Assembly (NCBI RefSeq): GCF_005239225.2
Contig: NC_133294.1
Span: 4,464,001-4,528,000 of the forward strand
Length of the DNA stretch: 64,000 nucleotides
Source: Populus alba
Lineage: Eukaryota; Streptophyta; Magnoliopsida; Malpighiales; Salicaceae
Reading direction: 5' to 3'
The notes under the pieces were generated by a model. That model did no database searches, was not told the DNA's origin, and saw only the letters and a list, made by a program, of their open reading frames with translations. This document shows positions 22,053 through 33,554 of the stretch, piece by piece; position 1 is the stretch's first letter; every line of letters starts with the position of its first letter. The position numbers were made by a program, and so were the translations under genes.

Positions 22053-22424
22053 CTATATTGCAAACTCTTCAACCGGTATCCAGATGCGCATCGTCAGGTT
22101 TCTTTCAGCCGTGATACGATAACTCCTGACACCATTTCCCTCCACTTGCATTATCAACTTAACTCTATCTCCTTTCTTCAACCCTTTCTCTTGAGCATAC
22201 CTCCTCCATTGGCCAGACATCCAAGGTTTCTTATGTCTTCCCACCTTGCGAGTGGAGACCTTGAATCCCCATCGCCGGCCTAGCGTGTCCACTGCAACAA
22301 AATTGAAATAATTTTGACCAGCAGGGATATTGGGGAAGTTCCCTAGGCTTTTCATCGGAAATTCCATTCGATTATTTGTTGCATCACTCTTGGACACTGA
22401 TTTTTCCATTGCCACCGCCTCCAT
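22053..22424 (-). CDS. Small B3-domain-like protein, divergent paralogue
   Basis: ATG-started minus-strand ORF of 123 residues without introns. From about residue 20 it aligns with the two tandem B3-like proteins: MEFPMKSLGNFPNIPAGQ parallels LAYPTHSLWAFPLLSEGQ, VAVDTLGRRWGFKVSTRKVG parallels DARDTLGKVWNLKLSTRTQG, then SGQWRRYAQEKGLKKGDRVKL, then a final YRITAERN strand. A basic stretch (RKVGRHKKPW) fits nucleic-acid contact, but that is inference. A second in-frame ATG is six codons in. A TATAAAT-like motif lies on the minus strand at 22692-22698, about 270 bp upstream. It is in the opposite orientation to the tandem pair and much more diverged, so it represents an older duplication. Function unknown. 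Confidence 0.72.
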   Translation of the reverse strand: MEAVAMEKSVSKSDATNNRMEFPMKSLGNFPNIPAGQNYFNFVAVDTLGRRWGFKVSTRKVGRHKKPWMSGQWRRYAQEKGLKKGDRVKLIMQVEGNGVRSYRITAERNLTMRIWIPVEEFAI

Positions 22425-25040
22425 TTCTAGTAAATTAAAAGGGCTGAGAAAAAGGTATTAAAGAGGTTAAGAAGGGTATTTGCCTAATTATCAGGAATTT
22501 TTTTTGTGGGGATAGCGGTATGAAAGTAGAAGAGGCAGTGATCACATTTATACAAAATGAACTGGGTAATGTCGCCAGGTACAGGTCCTTACCTAATTTC
22601 TTGGCTACGGATATTTTTTTAGTTTTCTTGAAATCCGACATCCGAATAGTAAATTAGATGACATCCAAAGAAAATTCAATTGATTTCCAATATTTATAAG
22701 GCGTAGTCAATTTCTCCTGCTATAAAGGAGCGAAAGGCGCCGACTTATACAACATCATATATCATATAATGAACAGCTTCGTGTGTAGACTTTATTATCA
22801 AAACAACAGGCGCCTAGTTTCTATGAGAAGCTGGGAGGTTTGGGGCTTGAACGTCAAAGCCACACGAAGTGACGAGGCATAGACAGAGAAGCCGAAGATA
22901 CATCAAATAAAAAAAAAAATAAAAAAAAATATTATTTTAATAATGACGACAACCCACGAGAACAATGTGACTCCAAGGATGATTGGAGCGTGGAAAGGGC
23001 ATGGTATAACATCTCAACCTTTTACCTTTTAAGAAATAAATTTATGATCTTCTTTCTTCAACATTGGAAACTATCTTTCTTTTCGGAGAATTTTGCTAGC
23101 AAGGATTAATTTTGTAGCCTTTTACGCAGAAAAAGCTTTTTTTTTTCAACATTTCAACCTTTTACCTTCCGCCGAGTTTCTTCGAGAAGCCTCTACACTC
23201 TTCTCTTGCTACCCATGGAACCATAAGCTAGCAAGGATTAATTTGTACGGCATTTCTGCTAAAAAAAAAAAAAAAACAGAGAAGAAAACATAAGACGTAA
23301 ATGATACAATTAATTAATTGAAAGTTTTTTTTTTTATTAATATGATTTAAAATAAATTATAGATAAATAAAAAATAAATTTTAAAATAACTCTTCATTTT
23401 ATTAGACTTAATTCTTGATTTATATAATAATTAATTAAGTGTTAATAATAGTAGAGATTAATTTTATTAATTCTTCAAACTAAGAGATTGCACAAGATTC
23501 ATTACAATTGTGTCTGGGAATAAAAGATATTAATTAAGAATAAATAAACAAGTACGATTAATTTAATTCAGAAGTGGAACTAACCGCTTTCACTTAGTCT
23601 TACAAAAAATTGAGGAGAATCATCAATAAATGAAATGTCCATGCATTTAAAATCCTATCAATTTTATTCTTTTTATTAATTTAATTAAATAATCATTTAG
23701 GAGTATGAATGTGTTTTATAGTAGGAAAGCTAGTCTCAACTGATTACAGGGTAAGCTGCGCAGAAAAAAAAAAAAAAACAGATTCAAGAAAACAAAACAT
23801 AATATGTAAATTCATACATATAACACAGGAAATAAAATACCGGCTCTGCTTAAGATAATATGGATCAATTATTATATGATTAATTTTTATAAAAATAACA
23901 TTTTAAGGATGAAAAAGTTGTTTGATAGGAGAGTAAACATCAAATATATTAGTGGAGCTCATTATAATTAAATATAAATGAATATTAGATTTTGTATATT
24001 AAAGTGTTATGTAATTAGAAGGAGTTTGATATTGGGAATGTAATATTTGTATTTGATTGAAAATTAAAAAAAAATGTTAATAATATGTCTTCATTAAATT
24101 TGATTTATGCAGGAAATTCATGATGAATTCCAACAAATTTACTATTATACTCTCATGGCTAAAGTCTAATCCAATAATAAATCTAAGATTATAAAAACAA
24201 AATAAAAATAACCATAATACATCTACCAACAAAAATACATGATACATATATTATAATAAAAATATTTTTTCTAATATAATAAAAGTCATTAATTAAAAAT
24301 ACATATTAGTTGTTGTTGAAATAAGCTATAAGACTATAACAATTGTATTATTGGTAAAAATAAGGATATGTTTATCTTTTTAAAATAAAAAATAGGAGCA
24401 ATTAAGTTTTTTTTTTTTAAAAAAGAAAAAGACTAACATTCCCAGTCACTATGAAATAATAGATTCTCCTCATTTTAAAAGAGAATCATAGGTTCAAGGA
24501 ATGTGATGTCCACATAATGTTAAATTTATTAGCATTTAACATTTTTTTAAATAAAACATGTTTATTAGTCTGAGAATGAGAGAGAAAAAACGTAAAAATA
24601 AAAATTCTCTTACCCCTCATTTCAAAGGTTAAAATCCCCTCCCCCAACCCTAATTTACACCTTTTAAAGGTTAAATTTTAAACACCTTAACTATTAACCT
24701 CCCACGTTTTTTTTCCTCTAAAAAAATACTAGTAGTTATCCTTAATTAATTGCTAACTTCATTAGTCCCAACAAACACATTCCAAGTGTTTTTGTGTTAC
24801 CAATTAATTTTATTTTTTTAGAATTAAACTCATAGAAAGATTGTAATTAAATAGATATAGGTTTCAATTGTTTATTATATTAACATATGATAAAAGACAT
24901 CGACATTTCTCTATAACAATGAACAATGATTCACATTTATTAAAGGGTATTGGCATGTTACTATAACAATGAAGAGTTAAATTCCAAAGTTTTTTTTAGC
25001 TATAGTCTTAACATTTTTGAAGACTCTTTATTTTTTATTT
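22425..25040. other. AT-rich intergenic region
   Basis: No supported gene. Includes the promoter side of the minus-strand B3-like gene and a diverged direct repeat at 23015-23280 (see its own entry). The rest is low-complexity A/T sequence with poly-A runs. Confidence 0.55.
23015..23280 (+). repeat. Diverged tandem pair of about 138 bp
   Basis: Both units begin 'caaccttttacctt' (23015 and about 23153) and later contain 'gctagcaaggattaattt' (about 23094 and 23227). Sequence between these anchors has diverged strongly. Poly-T or poly-A runs follow each unit. Confidence 0.65.
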
Positions 25041-25042
25041 CA

Positions 25043-25965
25043 ATTTTTTTTTAATTTTATCTTTCAACATTGAGTTTACTAGATATTAAACTTTATAATT
25101 TTTTTAAATTTTTTTATGGTTATGGGGTTATCATGGTCTCATAACCCGAGTCGCGAGTTTTACGAGTTAGACAAGTTTACTCAAGTTTTTTATGTCTTTA
25201 TTTAATTGATTTTTTTTTCAATTTCATCCTTCAGTATTAGGTTGATTTAGAATTGAACTTTATAATATTTTTTATTTTCTTTCTATAGAGTTATGTCAGT
25301 CTGCTAACCGGGTAGCAGGTCAATCTGGGTTGACTCGGATTATTTTTTTATCTTATTTTTTTTTTCAATTTAATACTTCAATATTGGGTTGATAGGTAAT
25401 TAAGCTTAATATTTTTTTTTTCTTTTCATAGGATTATTACGATCTTATAACTCAAGTTGCAGGTTAGGTAAATTGACTCAAGTTTTTTTTTTTTTTAAGT
25501 TGAATTTTTTTTCCAATTTCAACCTTCAATATTGGGGTTGATTGAGAATTAGGATTCATAATTTATTTTGATTTGTATTCTATGATGTTATCTTTGTCCC
25601 ATGACTCGGATCATGAGTTTGGTCAGTTGATTCGTGTGGTTTATTATGTCTTTTTTTATAATTTCATCCTTCAACATTAAGTTTATTGGGAATTGAGTTT
25701 CATAATTTTATTTTATTTTTTTTCTATGGGTTTATCCTGATCTCATAACCTAGGTTTGAAAAAATTAACCCGAATTGACTTAATTCCTTTTTTTAGTTGA
25801 TATATTTTTTTATTTTTATCCTTCAACATTAAGTTAATTGAGAATTGAGTTTAATAATAATAAAAAAATATTTTTCTTTCCATAGAGTTATCAAGGCCTA
25901 ATGATGTGGGTAGCTAATTAGATTAGTTAACCAGGGTTAATTCGAGTCTATCTAATATGTTGTCA
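25043..25965 (+). repeat. Six-unit degenerate tandem array
   Basis: Units of about 145-160 bp start near 25043, 25207, 25356, 25502, 25655 and 25803. Each runs 'ttttcaattt-atccttcaacatt', 'aagttgattgagaattgagtttcataatttt', a T-rich stretch, 'tctatagggttat', then an 'aacccgag-cgcgagttt' block ending near 'gttgactc'. Two further units of the same family lie at about 49095-49310. No ORF. Confidence 0.85.
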
Positions 25966-28900
25966 TTTCAATATTTTTTAAAAACATTATGTTCATTTTT
26001 TAGTGACATGATATTTTTTATTAGTAATTTAGGTTATTTTTAGATTTGCAAAGTCAATCATGTCATATTAGATTAATTCTCATGTAGTTTGATGTTGAAA
26101 ATAAGAAAAAGTAATGGAAAACACACAAATAAAAGTTCAAATATAGATAAAGTATAGAGCTAAATTAGCCTATTAACCCGTGCTACATTGCGAGTCAGAG
26201 TAAAAAAACATTTAAGAGCAAAAAAAAAAAATGTCTAGGCATTGGCAACATATCTTCTAAAAAATTAATTTTAACCATGAATTGAATGATATTTTTATCT
26301 AATATTGAGATAGAAATAAACTAGATCTACTTGGGTTAAAAACTAATTTGGCAAGAAATATTCGGGGGGATAATCTTAAAAAAAATAAATTGATAAAATT
26401 GATGATGACTTTGAAATTTATTTGAAAACTTCATTTTAGAACCCCCCCTCCATATTTTTTTAGCTATTAGGTAACAGATCCCTTTAATTTTTGAAAATTC
26501 AATTTCAATATTAAACTTCATTTTCTTCATGTTTCAGTCGTTTTTGGGTGGGAGGCAAGAGAAGGGCTTACTAGATTCTGGCATAGAGAGAGAAAGTTGT
26601 CGTTAATGATTATTTCGACCACCAAAACAATCGATTTTGTATCAAATAGTTTTATATGATGAGGGGAAATCAAATTACTTTTTTGTACTTTAAAAGTGTC
26701 TAAAATAATAGATTCGAGCTCGAGGAGATTTTTGTTTTTGGATTGATTTTGAGTTTTAAGGCGGTGTTTTGCATTTTTAGAGGTTATAAATTAATTTAAC
26801 AAGATTCCTAGGGTATTTTCTAGGTATTTTGAGTAAATAAATGGATTGAAATTGGGTTTTAGGTGAAAATAATAGAAACTTTTCCTGTCACCATAGTGAC
26901 TGAAATTTAGGAAATTCTAGATGACATGTCGTTTATTTTTTTGCCAAAAAATTAGTGTGAATGACCCCATTAACTTAAAAATAATAATTAAAGGCCCGTG
27001 TGCGTGGCCAAACCTTGTAGGCTCACGCGTTAGCCCTTTCTTGATAGGGTAAGCGTTTGACCTAACTTATTAGACCCAACAGCCCTTTTTTAATTATATT
27101 GGATTTTTTTATTATTTTTAAAGAGATTAGTATGATTTATTTGTGATTTTATTTTGTTTTATATATATTAAATTTATTTTTTAAAATAAAAAAAATATTT
27201 TTAATTTGTGCAGTCTTGTATAATTTTTTTTTTCCTTTTATTTTATTCAATAAATTTTATGTGTAAATCGATTTTTATTACAAATTGATTTTTAATAAAT
27301 AAATTTATTAAACATAATCGGCTAATTAACCCCTTGTTGTGATATTAAATAGCTTAATTTATATTTATTTTTTAATTTTGTTTATTTATCGTTAGTAATT
27401 TTTTTCTTTCACTTCTTCACATTCAAAACAGTTCTTTTTCGCACCGACATTAATTTCAGGTTAGTTTTCAGTTTGTCTTTGTGAAACTTCATGAGTCGCC
27501 TGCTTAGCTCTGTGTTTAATAAGTGAAAAAGCTTGCGAGTGGAGAAGACGTTGACCCTCGTGGATGACCGAAGTATCCACGTGTATGAGAGAAGAGAAAT
27601 CCTAGGGCCATGCGTGCCACGTGCAACAAAAGTTAATTTGCAAGTTGCACAAATAATTAATCGGAAGTGGAAGATAGATAACATAGATTATTCCCAAGCC
27701 ACTTCCAACTCCTTTCAATTATTGGGGGAGCATGGCAGATATATATGATCACTTTTGGTAAGCAAACGCCAGCTGTAGCATAGTTATTGAACTTTCGTAA
27801 ACTTGGTTTGATTTGGCAAATTGATTAAGTAACATACTGACTCTAAAGGATAGCCCAGCTCAAGTCAAGTTTATTTAATAACTGTTTTGAATATTAACCT
27901 TTTCAAATTTAATTGGCTCATAAATCAATTCAAAAAAGGTTAAAAAAAAAAAAGAAAAAAAAAGAAGAGAGACATGAGTGAACTCTGATCAATTCAAAAA
28001 AGGTTAAAAAAAAAAAAACATGAGTGAACTCTGATCAACTTACCACATCTATAATATGGTTCATGCACCATACTAAATTTAATAACTTTTATTTTTAAAA
28101 TTATTTTTTCATTTAATTACATGACAGTAAAGCATATATAAACTCTTTTTATATCAAATTAAAAAAAAAAAAAAAAAGGGCAAGCACTTGGGATTGAAAA
28201 AAAAAACCTATTTCTTAAGTTAAATAGCAAAGAGTTTTTTTTAAAATAAAATAAAAAAAGAAACCTATAAATAACAAATAATTATTTTACAAAACAATTA
28301 ACAAGTGAAAAATATATTAAAAAATTATGACAAAAAATTAATAATTAGGCAAGCATGTGGCCTACCTATATGCCTGGCCCATAAAAAACAGAAGGCACAC
28401 AAGCTATTTTATTTTCCCCGGGTGGATGATGTTTCGTTCAATCTTTATTCAAAAAACAAATAATGCAAATAACCCGTTGTTTACGTCCCCAAATTCCGAA
28501 GACTAAAGAGCAGCTGAATATCAAGGTAAGTATATCTTATGATTTAAAATTTATTTTTCAACCCATGTTTACACCTAGAAATATATCTTAAAATATATCT
28601 TAAACATTTTGATAAACTAATTTATAGTATCAAATAACAGAAAACCTGGTTCAAAAACCCAAAGTCACCCCAATTCAAAAAATTCACCGATGTTAAATAT
28701 ACTAACTCGGATGATGAGAAGGTTAAAGAACACCCCAAAAATTTTTTTTCTTATTGAATGAAATTTATTGACATCAAAATTGATTTTTTTATGGTAGAAA
28801 TCAGTGTCAACCAACTATCTTTTTTCTTTACCGTCAAAAAATCTAGTGCCCCTCTCTTATTTATTTCTTAAATCAGAGACTAAAAGATAAAAAAAAAATA

Positions 28901-29420
28901 TATAGTTTTGAATTAAAATTCATATTTTTAGAATCTAAAAGGACTGAAAAATTATCATTTGAAAAGTAGGGCTAAAGTGAACTTTTTGCGATAATTTTGA
29001 CACCACCTTTTATTTTCATCACTTTTTTTTTACTTTGGTCCTTTTTTTTTTTTCTTCTTTTTTTAGCCATGTGTTAACAAATCAAAAGCAATTGACCATC
29101 AACTTGGTCACAAAAGGATTCATCCGAGGAGAAAAAAACTTTGAGGATAAAAAATTAACATTGCTTGAATTCACAATGAATTGTGAGAGGGTGCATATCA
29201 AATTAATAAAAAAAGATCTTAAGTATCTTCAATTTTAATAAATTTCAACCGTACTTTTTAATTTTTTTTATAGAATTAATTTAAGTTACAAACATAAATT
29301 AAATAACTTTTCAAACATTTTGTCGCACGTATGTGACATTGCGGCGATCTTCCACTCTTCATATTTATCTGGAAAATATGGAAATGAGGAATAGAATGAA
29401 TTCTTGTCTTTTATTAGTGG
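25966..29420. other. AT-rich intergenic region
   Basis: No supported gene. Two G-boxes lie 40 bp apart at 27578-27583 and 27618-27623 in a less AT-rich patch at 27530-27700, but the short ORFs there (27533-27748 +, 27409-27684 -) carry no recognisable domain. A small tandem duplication is at 27924-28036. Confidence 0.5.
27924..28036 (+). repeat. Tandem duplication of about 60 bp
   Basis: Two units, each running from 'atcaattcaaaaaaggtt' through a poly-A run to 'acatgagtgaactctg'. The units start at 27924 and 27988. The second has a shorter A-run and lacks the purine spacer 'gaagagag'. Confidence 0.85.
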
Positions 29421-30689
29421 AATGAGGGAATGAGAGTCGCCGCCTAGTATTTTGGTCACTAGGAACCCTAACTGGTCTTAGAGATCAAGCACGAGAATTG
29501 AATGCGTAAATAGAAGGTGCACTCCAAATACACCCTAAATAAGGTAGACTGCTTTATTTAATTGTCTGATAAAAAACTAATGTCTTGTTGTGTTTTTTAA
29601 TTGTTAGTCAATCTATGGTTTACGATAAGTCTTCCTCGGTAATGAGATCTTTATCTTGTCGAGTAAAATCTAATAATTCTAACGTCAAAAAAAAAAAAAA
29701 AACTACCTTTTCAATATCAAGAATAAGTCTTATGTGTAAGTTCATAATCTCAAATATTAAAAACAAACAAAATAATTTTTTAAAAATATTGAGCTAGCTC
29801 TCACGACTTTAATAAACTGGTTATTAAAGCCAAAATACATGCTAAAACATATATATTTTTTTTAATTTTTGGTGTATGAAAATATGACATGAATGTTTTT
29901 TTTTTTAATCTTTGAGATACTTGGTCTTATGCATGAAAACAAGATTTTTGTTTGCAACATTTCAGTAAAAAAACATGTATTATAATATCGGATTTGTATT
30001 TTTACATTATAAAAATGCCAACCAATATTAGTCTAAAATGATGAAAAACAAATACGCTAGAAAAGGACAATGTTTTTGAAGGATTTTGTAAATTTTTGTG
30101 AAATTTCCATGGTTTTTTTTAAAAAATATAATAAAAATATATAATAGATATAACATTATATATTACAATATTGGATTGGGTCTGGGCCCAACCTAATTAT
30201 ATGGGCGGAGCCCAACTTGATCAGGAAAAGCGTAGCCCCACAGAAGGTGAGCCATGATTGGCCCAGTAAGGACAAAAGACATAAGGCCGTAGTGAGCACA
30301 CAATGAAACTAGGTCGAGACCGACCCAAAAAAAAAAAACTTTCTATAAGAATGGGCTCGGCCTAGACGTGTGGGCTGGACTAATGGTCCAACCCGAAGCA
30401 ACCATGGTCTGGTTACTCTACTATGCACAATAACCACTTAATTATAATTAGCCGGTTATTGTGCTCATGCAGAATAACCAATTAATTATATTTCTTGCTG
30501 CAGAAACGTGCACAATGCACGTTCTGCATGCAAGTAAATAAACAGGAGAATGAGAAGGAGAGTGCTACTTAGAACAGAAGGGGCTCTAGTGGCTGAGCTA
30601 GCGGTAACTTGTTGGTGGTGAACAAGAATGACTCACTGTCAGTGGCTCCAAGTAATGGTGGTGATGCTACTGTTAGTAGAATGACTCTG

Positions 30690-31080
30690 TTTCTTCTTTA
30701 TGCCTCTATTTTTTGTTTCCTTTTCTTCTCCTTTCTGGCTTCCCGTTGTGCTTTCCTTTCTCTTTTGTTTCCTTTTCCTTTTTGTTCTGCCTTTCTGCCC
30801 CCTATTCTCCCCTACTTTCCCTTATTTCCCTTTGTTTGTTTTCTCTCTTCTCTACCTTTTGTTCTCTCTTTTTTTGTTTCTCCTTTTTTTTTTCTTCGTT
30901 CTCTTTTTCTTTCAAACCTCTTCAAAATCTTCCCTCTGTTCCCTTTCTTTCCCTTTACTGTCTCTTTTTTTTATCACTTTTCTTCCCTTTCCTTCCTCTT
31001 CCTTTCTTTTTTTGCTTTTCCTTTTTTTTTTTTTCACTTCGGTCTCCCCTTTTTTTCTGCTCTCTTCCCTCATATTTATA
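30690..31080 (+). repeat. Pyrimidine tract of about 390 bp
   Basis: Almost entirely C and T with few purines. This gives Phe/Leu/Ser-rich open frames in all three forward frames (30609-31118, 30700-31131, 30713-31081), which I regard as composition artefacts. It sits directly before the hairpin at 31097. Confidence 0.85.
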
Positions 31081-31096
31081 GGCAAGAGGAGAGAAG

Positions 31097-31137
31097 GCCA
31101 CCCTACCCTGTCTCATAATTGTGCAGGGTAGGGTGGC
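31097..31137. repeat. Perfect 14-bp inverted repeat
   Basis: gccaccctaccctg (31097-31110) and its exact complement (31124-31137) enclose a 13-base loop. GC-rich and therefore stable as a hairpin in RNA. A smaller perfect hairpin (gtgtcgtt/aacgacac, 31316-31334) follows about 180 bp downstream. Confidence 0.9.
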
Positions 31138-31698
31138 ATAGCGCGTCCTCTGCAGGGCATGGCTTACCTCTCCTTTCTTCCGCGTGATTGCAGGGCATTT
31201 GGAGAGGGTATGGCTTGTCAGTGTTTGGTCAAATCAGGGGGGAGAAAGCGCAAGAGAAATCAAAGAAAGCTTCTTCTTCCCTGTTTGTTTGTCGGGGGAA
31301 GGAAGAGAATTCATAGTGTCGTTCAAAACGACACTGTTTCAAGCCTTTTTTGTTCACAATGTATGAAACGTTGTCGTTTTAGCCAAAACGCACTGTTTCA
31401 TTTAAAAAGGTGTAACACTGAACATTGCAGCGGCCTTAAAAAATTAAATGAAAAGAATATATTTTTGGCATCTTGTTTTTTTTTTTTTATGGGAAAAGGT
31501 CTTATTTAAGGAGTCACCACCTAGTATTATAGTTACTATGAACCTTAACTGGTTAACAAAGATTCTATGGTATAAGACTGGTTGTGGCTAAGGAAGGTAT
31601 TAACACCCCTAACACACCCTACCTGAGGTAAGCTGCATTGTCAGTTTTGTCTTAAATTGCTAAGAGTTTGTTGATTTATGTTATGATGGTTTAATTGT

Positions 31699-31828
31699 AA
31701 TATTCCTGACTCTAGCGTTAGTGAATATTTAACTACGGATATATCCAACTCTGGCGTTGGTAAATATTATGTAGCAAAAAAGAAAATAAAAATGAATGGT
31801 ATTCCTGACTCTAGCGCCAGTAAATTAA
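31699..31828 (+). repeat. Three short diverged repeats
   Basis: Three copies of a motif like 'attcctgactctagcgttagt-aatatt', near 31700, 31740 and 31800. The spacing is irregular (about 40-60 bp). No function assigned. Confidence 0.7.
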
Positions 31829-32600
31829 TGCATGCATATTTGTTTTTTTAGTTTTTGGAATTTTATGATATCAAGAATGACCTGTTTAACTAAATATCAA
31901 AATACAAGAGGGTGAAAATAAGCCAAAAATAAATGTTGACTCGCATTAACTTTTTAAACCTAGAATCTAAATCATTAGATTGGAAGCATCATACATAAAA
32001 CAATTGTGAAACCCCATCCGAATAAATCAAATATTGAAGGATGAAACTGTAGGAAAAAATTAAGCATACAAAAGAAAAGAAAAAATTAGAAGAATGAGGA
32101 TAAAAAATAAAATAAAAAATAAATTAGAGGAAAACACAAATTTTTTAATTGAAGGGTAAAATTGAGAAATTTTTTTTTTAACAAAATGATAAAAAAAATC
32201 AAAAAAATAAGGACTAAATTAAAAAATATATATACTATAAATTTAGATTAAGAGATAAAATTGAAAACTAATAAAAATTGAACAAAAGGGTTAAGAAAAA
32301 AATCAGAAATTAAAAGAATGAGAACCATAGTGGAAAAAACCACAAATGACAAATTTAGATTGAAGAATAAAATGTTTTTAAAAATTTAAACTTTACAAAA
32401 ATATCAAGGATAAAAATTAGAAGAAAAAAAAAAGCAAGGGTTAAATATGAAGGTAAAACAAATTAAGGGGTGGCTTTGAGAATTTTCAAGGCTAGGCACA
32501 AAAATCAAGGAAAAAAGAGGAAGGAAAAAAAATTTCACAAATGACACACATGAGATTTGTTTAGAATACGAGCTAGCCAGAGATGAAGGGTCCATTAAGA

Positions 32601-33058
32601 TGATTTAAAAGCCGTTATTTTATTATTGGGTAATGTCACACGCACGACCCAAAAACCATAATATTTTTTCACGTGCTGATTCATGCAATATAGTCATTTT
32701 TTTAATATTATTTAAACATTAAATGATAAATTTGCCCCTCATCCCGATCCAAAAATAACAAAAAAAAATCAATACGAAAAAGGTAACAATGACCATGGAC
32801 CAAAGTTATGTTTGTTTTTTTATTTCAAGAATAATAAAGTAAAATAAATGTGCTTTTAATAATAAAAAAAAAACATAAATACTTTTGTGTACCAAACCTA
32901 AAAACAATTATTACATGAATATTTTTGTTTTTTACTTGTTAATAATAATAATAATAATAAAACTTTGATACCCTCGTTAAGTAGCCCAATTGTTTATGAT
33001 CTGAGAGGTAAAATCATAAATTTACTATTCAAATACATGGTGAATACAAGTTTATAGC
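32601..33058. other. AT-rich intergenic region before copia element 1
   Basis: No supported gene. Contains a (TAA)n run near 32941 and ends with atagc (33054-33058), the left target duplication of the copia element. Confidence 0.6.
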
Positions 33059-33223
33059 TGGTAAATAATATTTATGTAGTCTTATTTATTAAGAATATAA
33101 TAATACTTTCAGTTTAACATATATATACTTTATTTGTATTTAGGTTAACACTAAGCACGTATAATATACAAATCATTCAGAATTCTAGCCTCCTTTTTAT
33201 GTTTAATCTTAATTATTTTAACA
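33059..33223 (+). repeat. 5' LTR of copia element 1
   Basis: 165 bp. Starts TGGT (the canonical TGTT is altered) and ends AACA next to the primer-binding site. Shares 'aaataatatttatgtagtc' and 'aattattttaaca' with the right LTR. Contains an extra stretch around 33125-33175 where the right LTR has a TA microsatellite. Confidence 0.88.
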
Positions 33224-33554
33224 TGGTATCAAATTAGGTTTTATGAAAATAAGGCTTAATCCTGTACACAAACTTTTTGGAGTGAAATTTTGTCTTCCGC
33301 TCCTGTAAAATTTGGTATTTCATCTTTCCTTCAGCCTCTGTAATTTGATATTTGTATTCAGTTTTTGCAATTATTATGGTATTTTATCTTCTCTTCAGTC
33401 TCTGTAATTTGATATTTGCATTCAGTTTCTGCAATTATTTTGGTATTTTGCCAAGAAGATATTTGTTTAGTTTCTGCAATCTCTGTTTAGTTTCTACAAT
33501 TTGGTATTTTGTTTTCCACTACTTTTGCATTCTGGTTCTCTGTGACTGTTGATT

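Larger units (their letters stand above)
29421..32600 (+). mobile_element. Eroded LTR-retrotransposon-like DNA
   Basis: Two diverged direct repeats, at 29425-29570 and 31503-31660, share 'gagtc-cc-cctagtatt', 'aactgg' and 'acaccct'. Sequences of this type are common in non-coding parts of plant Ty3-like elements (from memory). Between them lie a GC-richer block with repeated gggcccaa-like words (30180-30600), a pyrimidine tract (30690-31080) and hairpins (31097-31137, 31316-31334). After them lie A-rich 'gaagaatgag' runs (32030-32480). No gag or pol domain is visible, so this may be a non-autonomous or heavily decayed element, or several nested pieces. Confidence 0.45.

Noticed and set aside
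30609..31131. Three overlapping Phe/Leu/Ser-rich ORFs of 122-169 codons
   Set aside because: They arise from a pyrimidine tract that stays open in all three forward frames; none has a domain.
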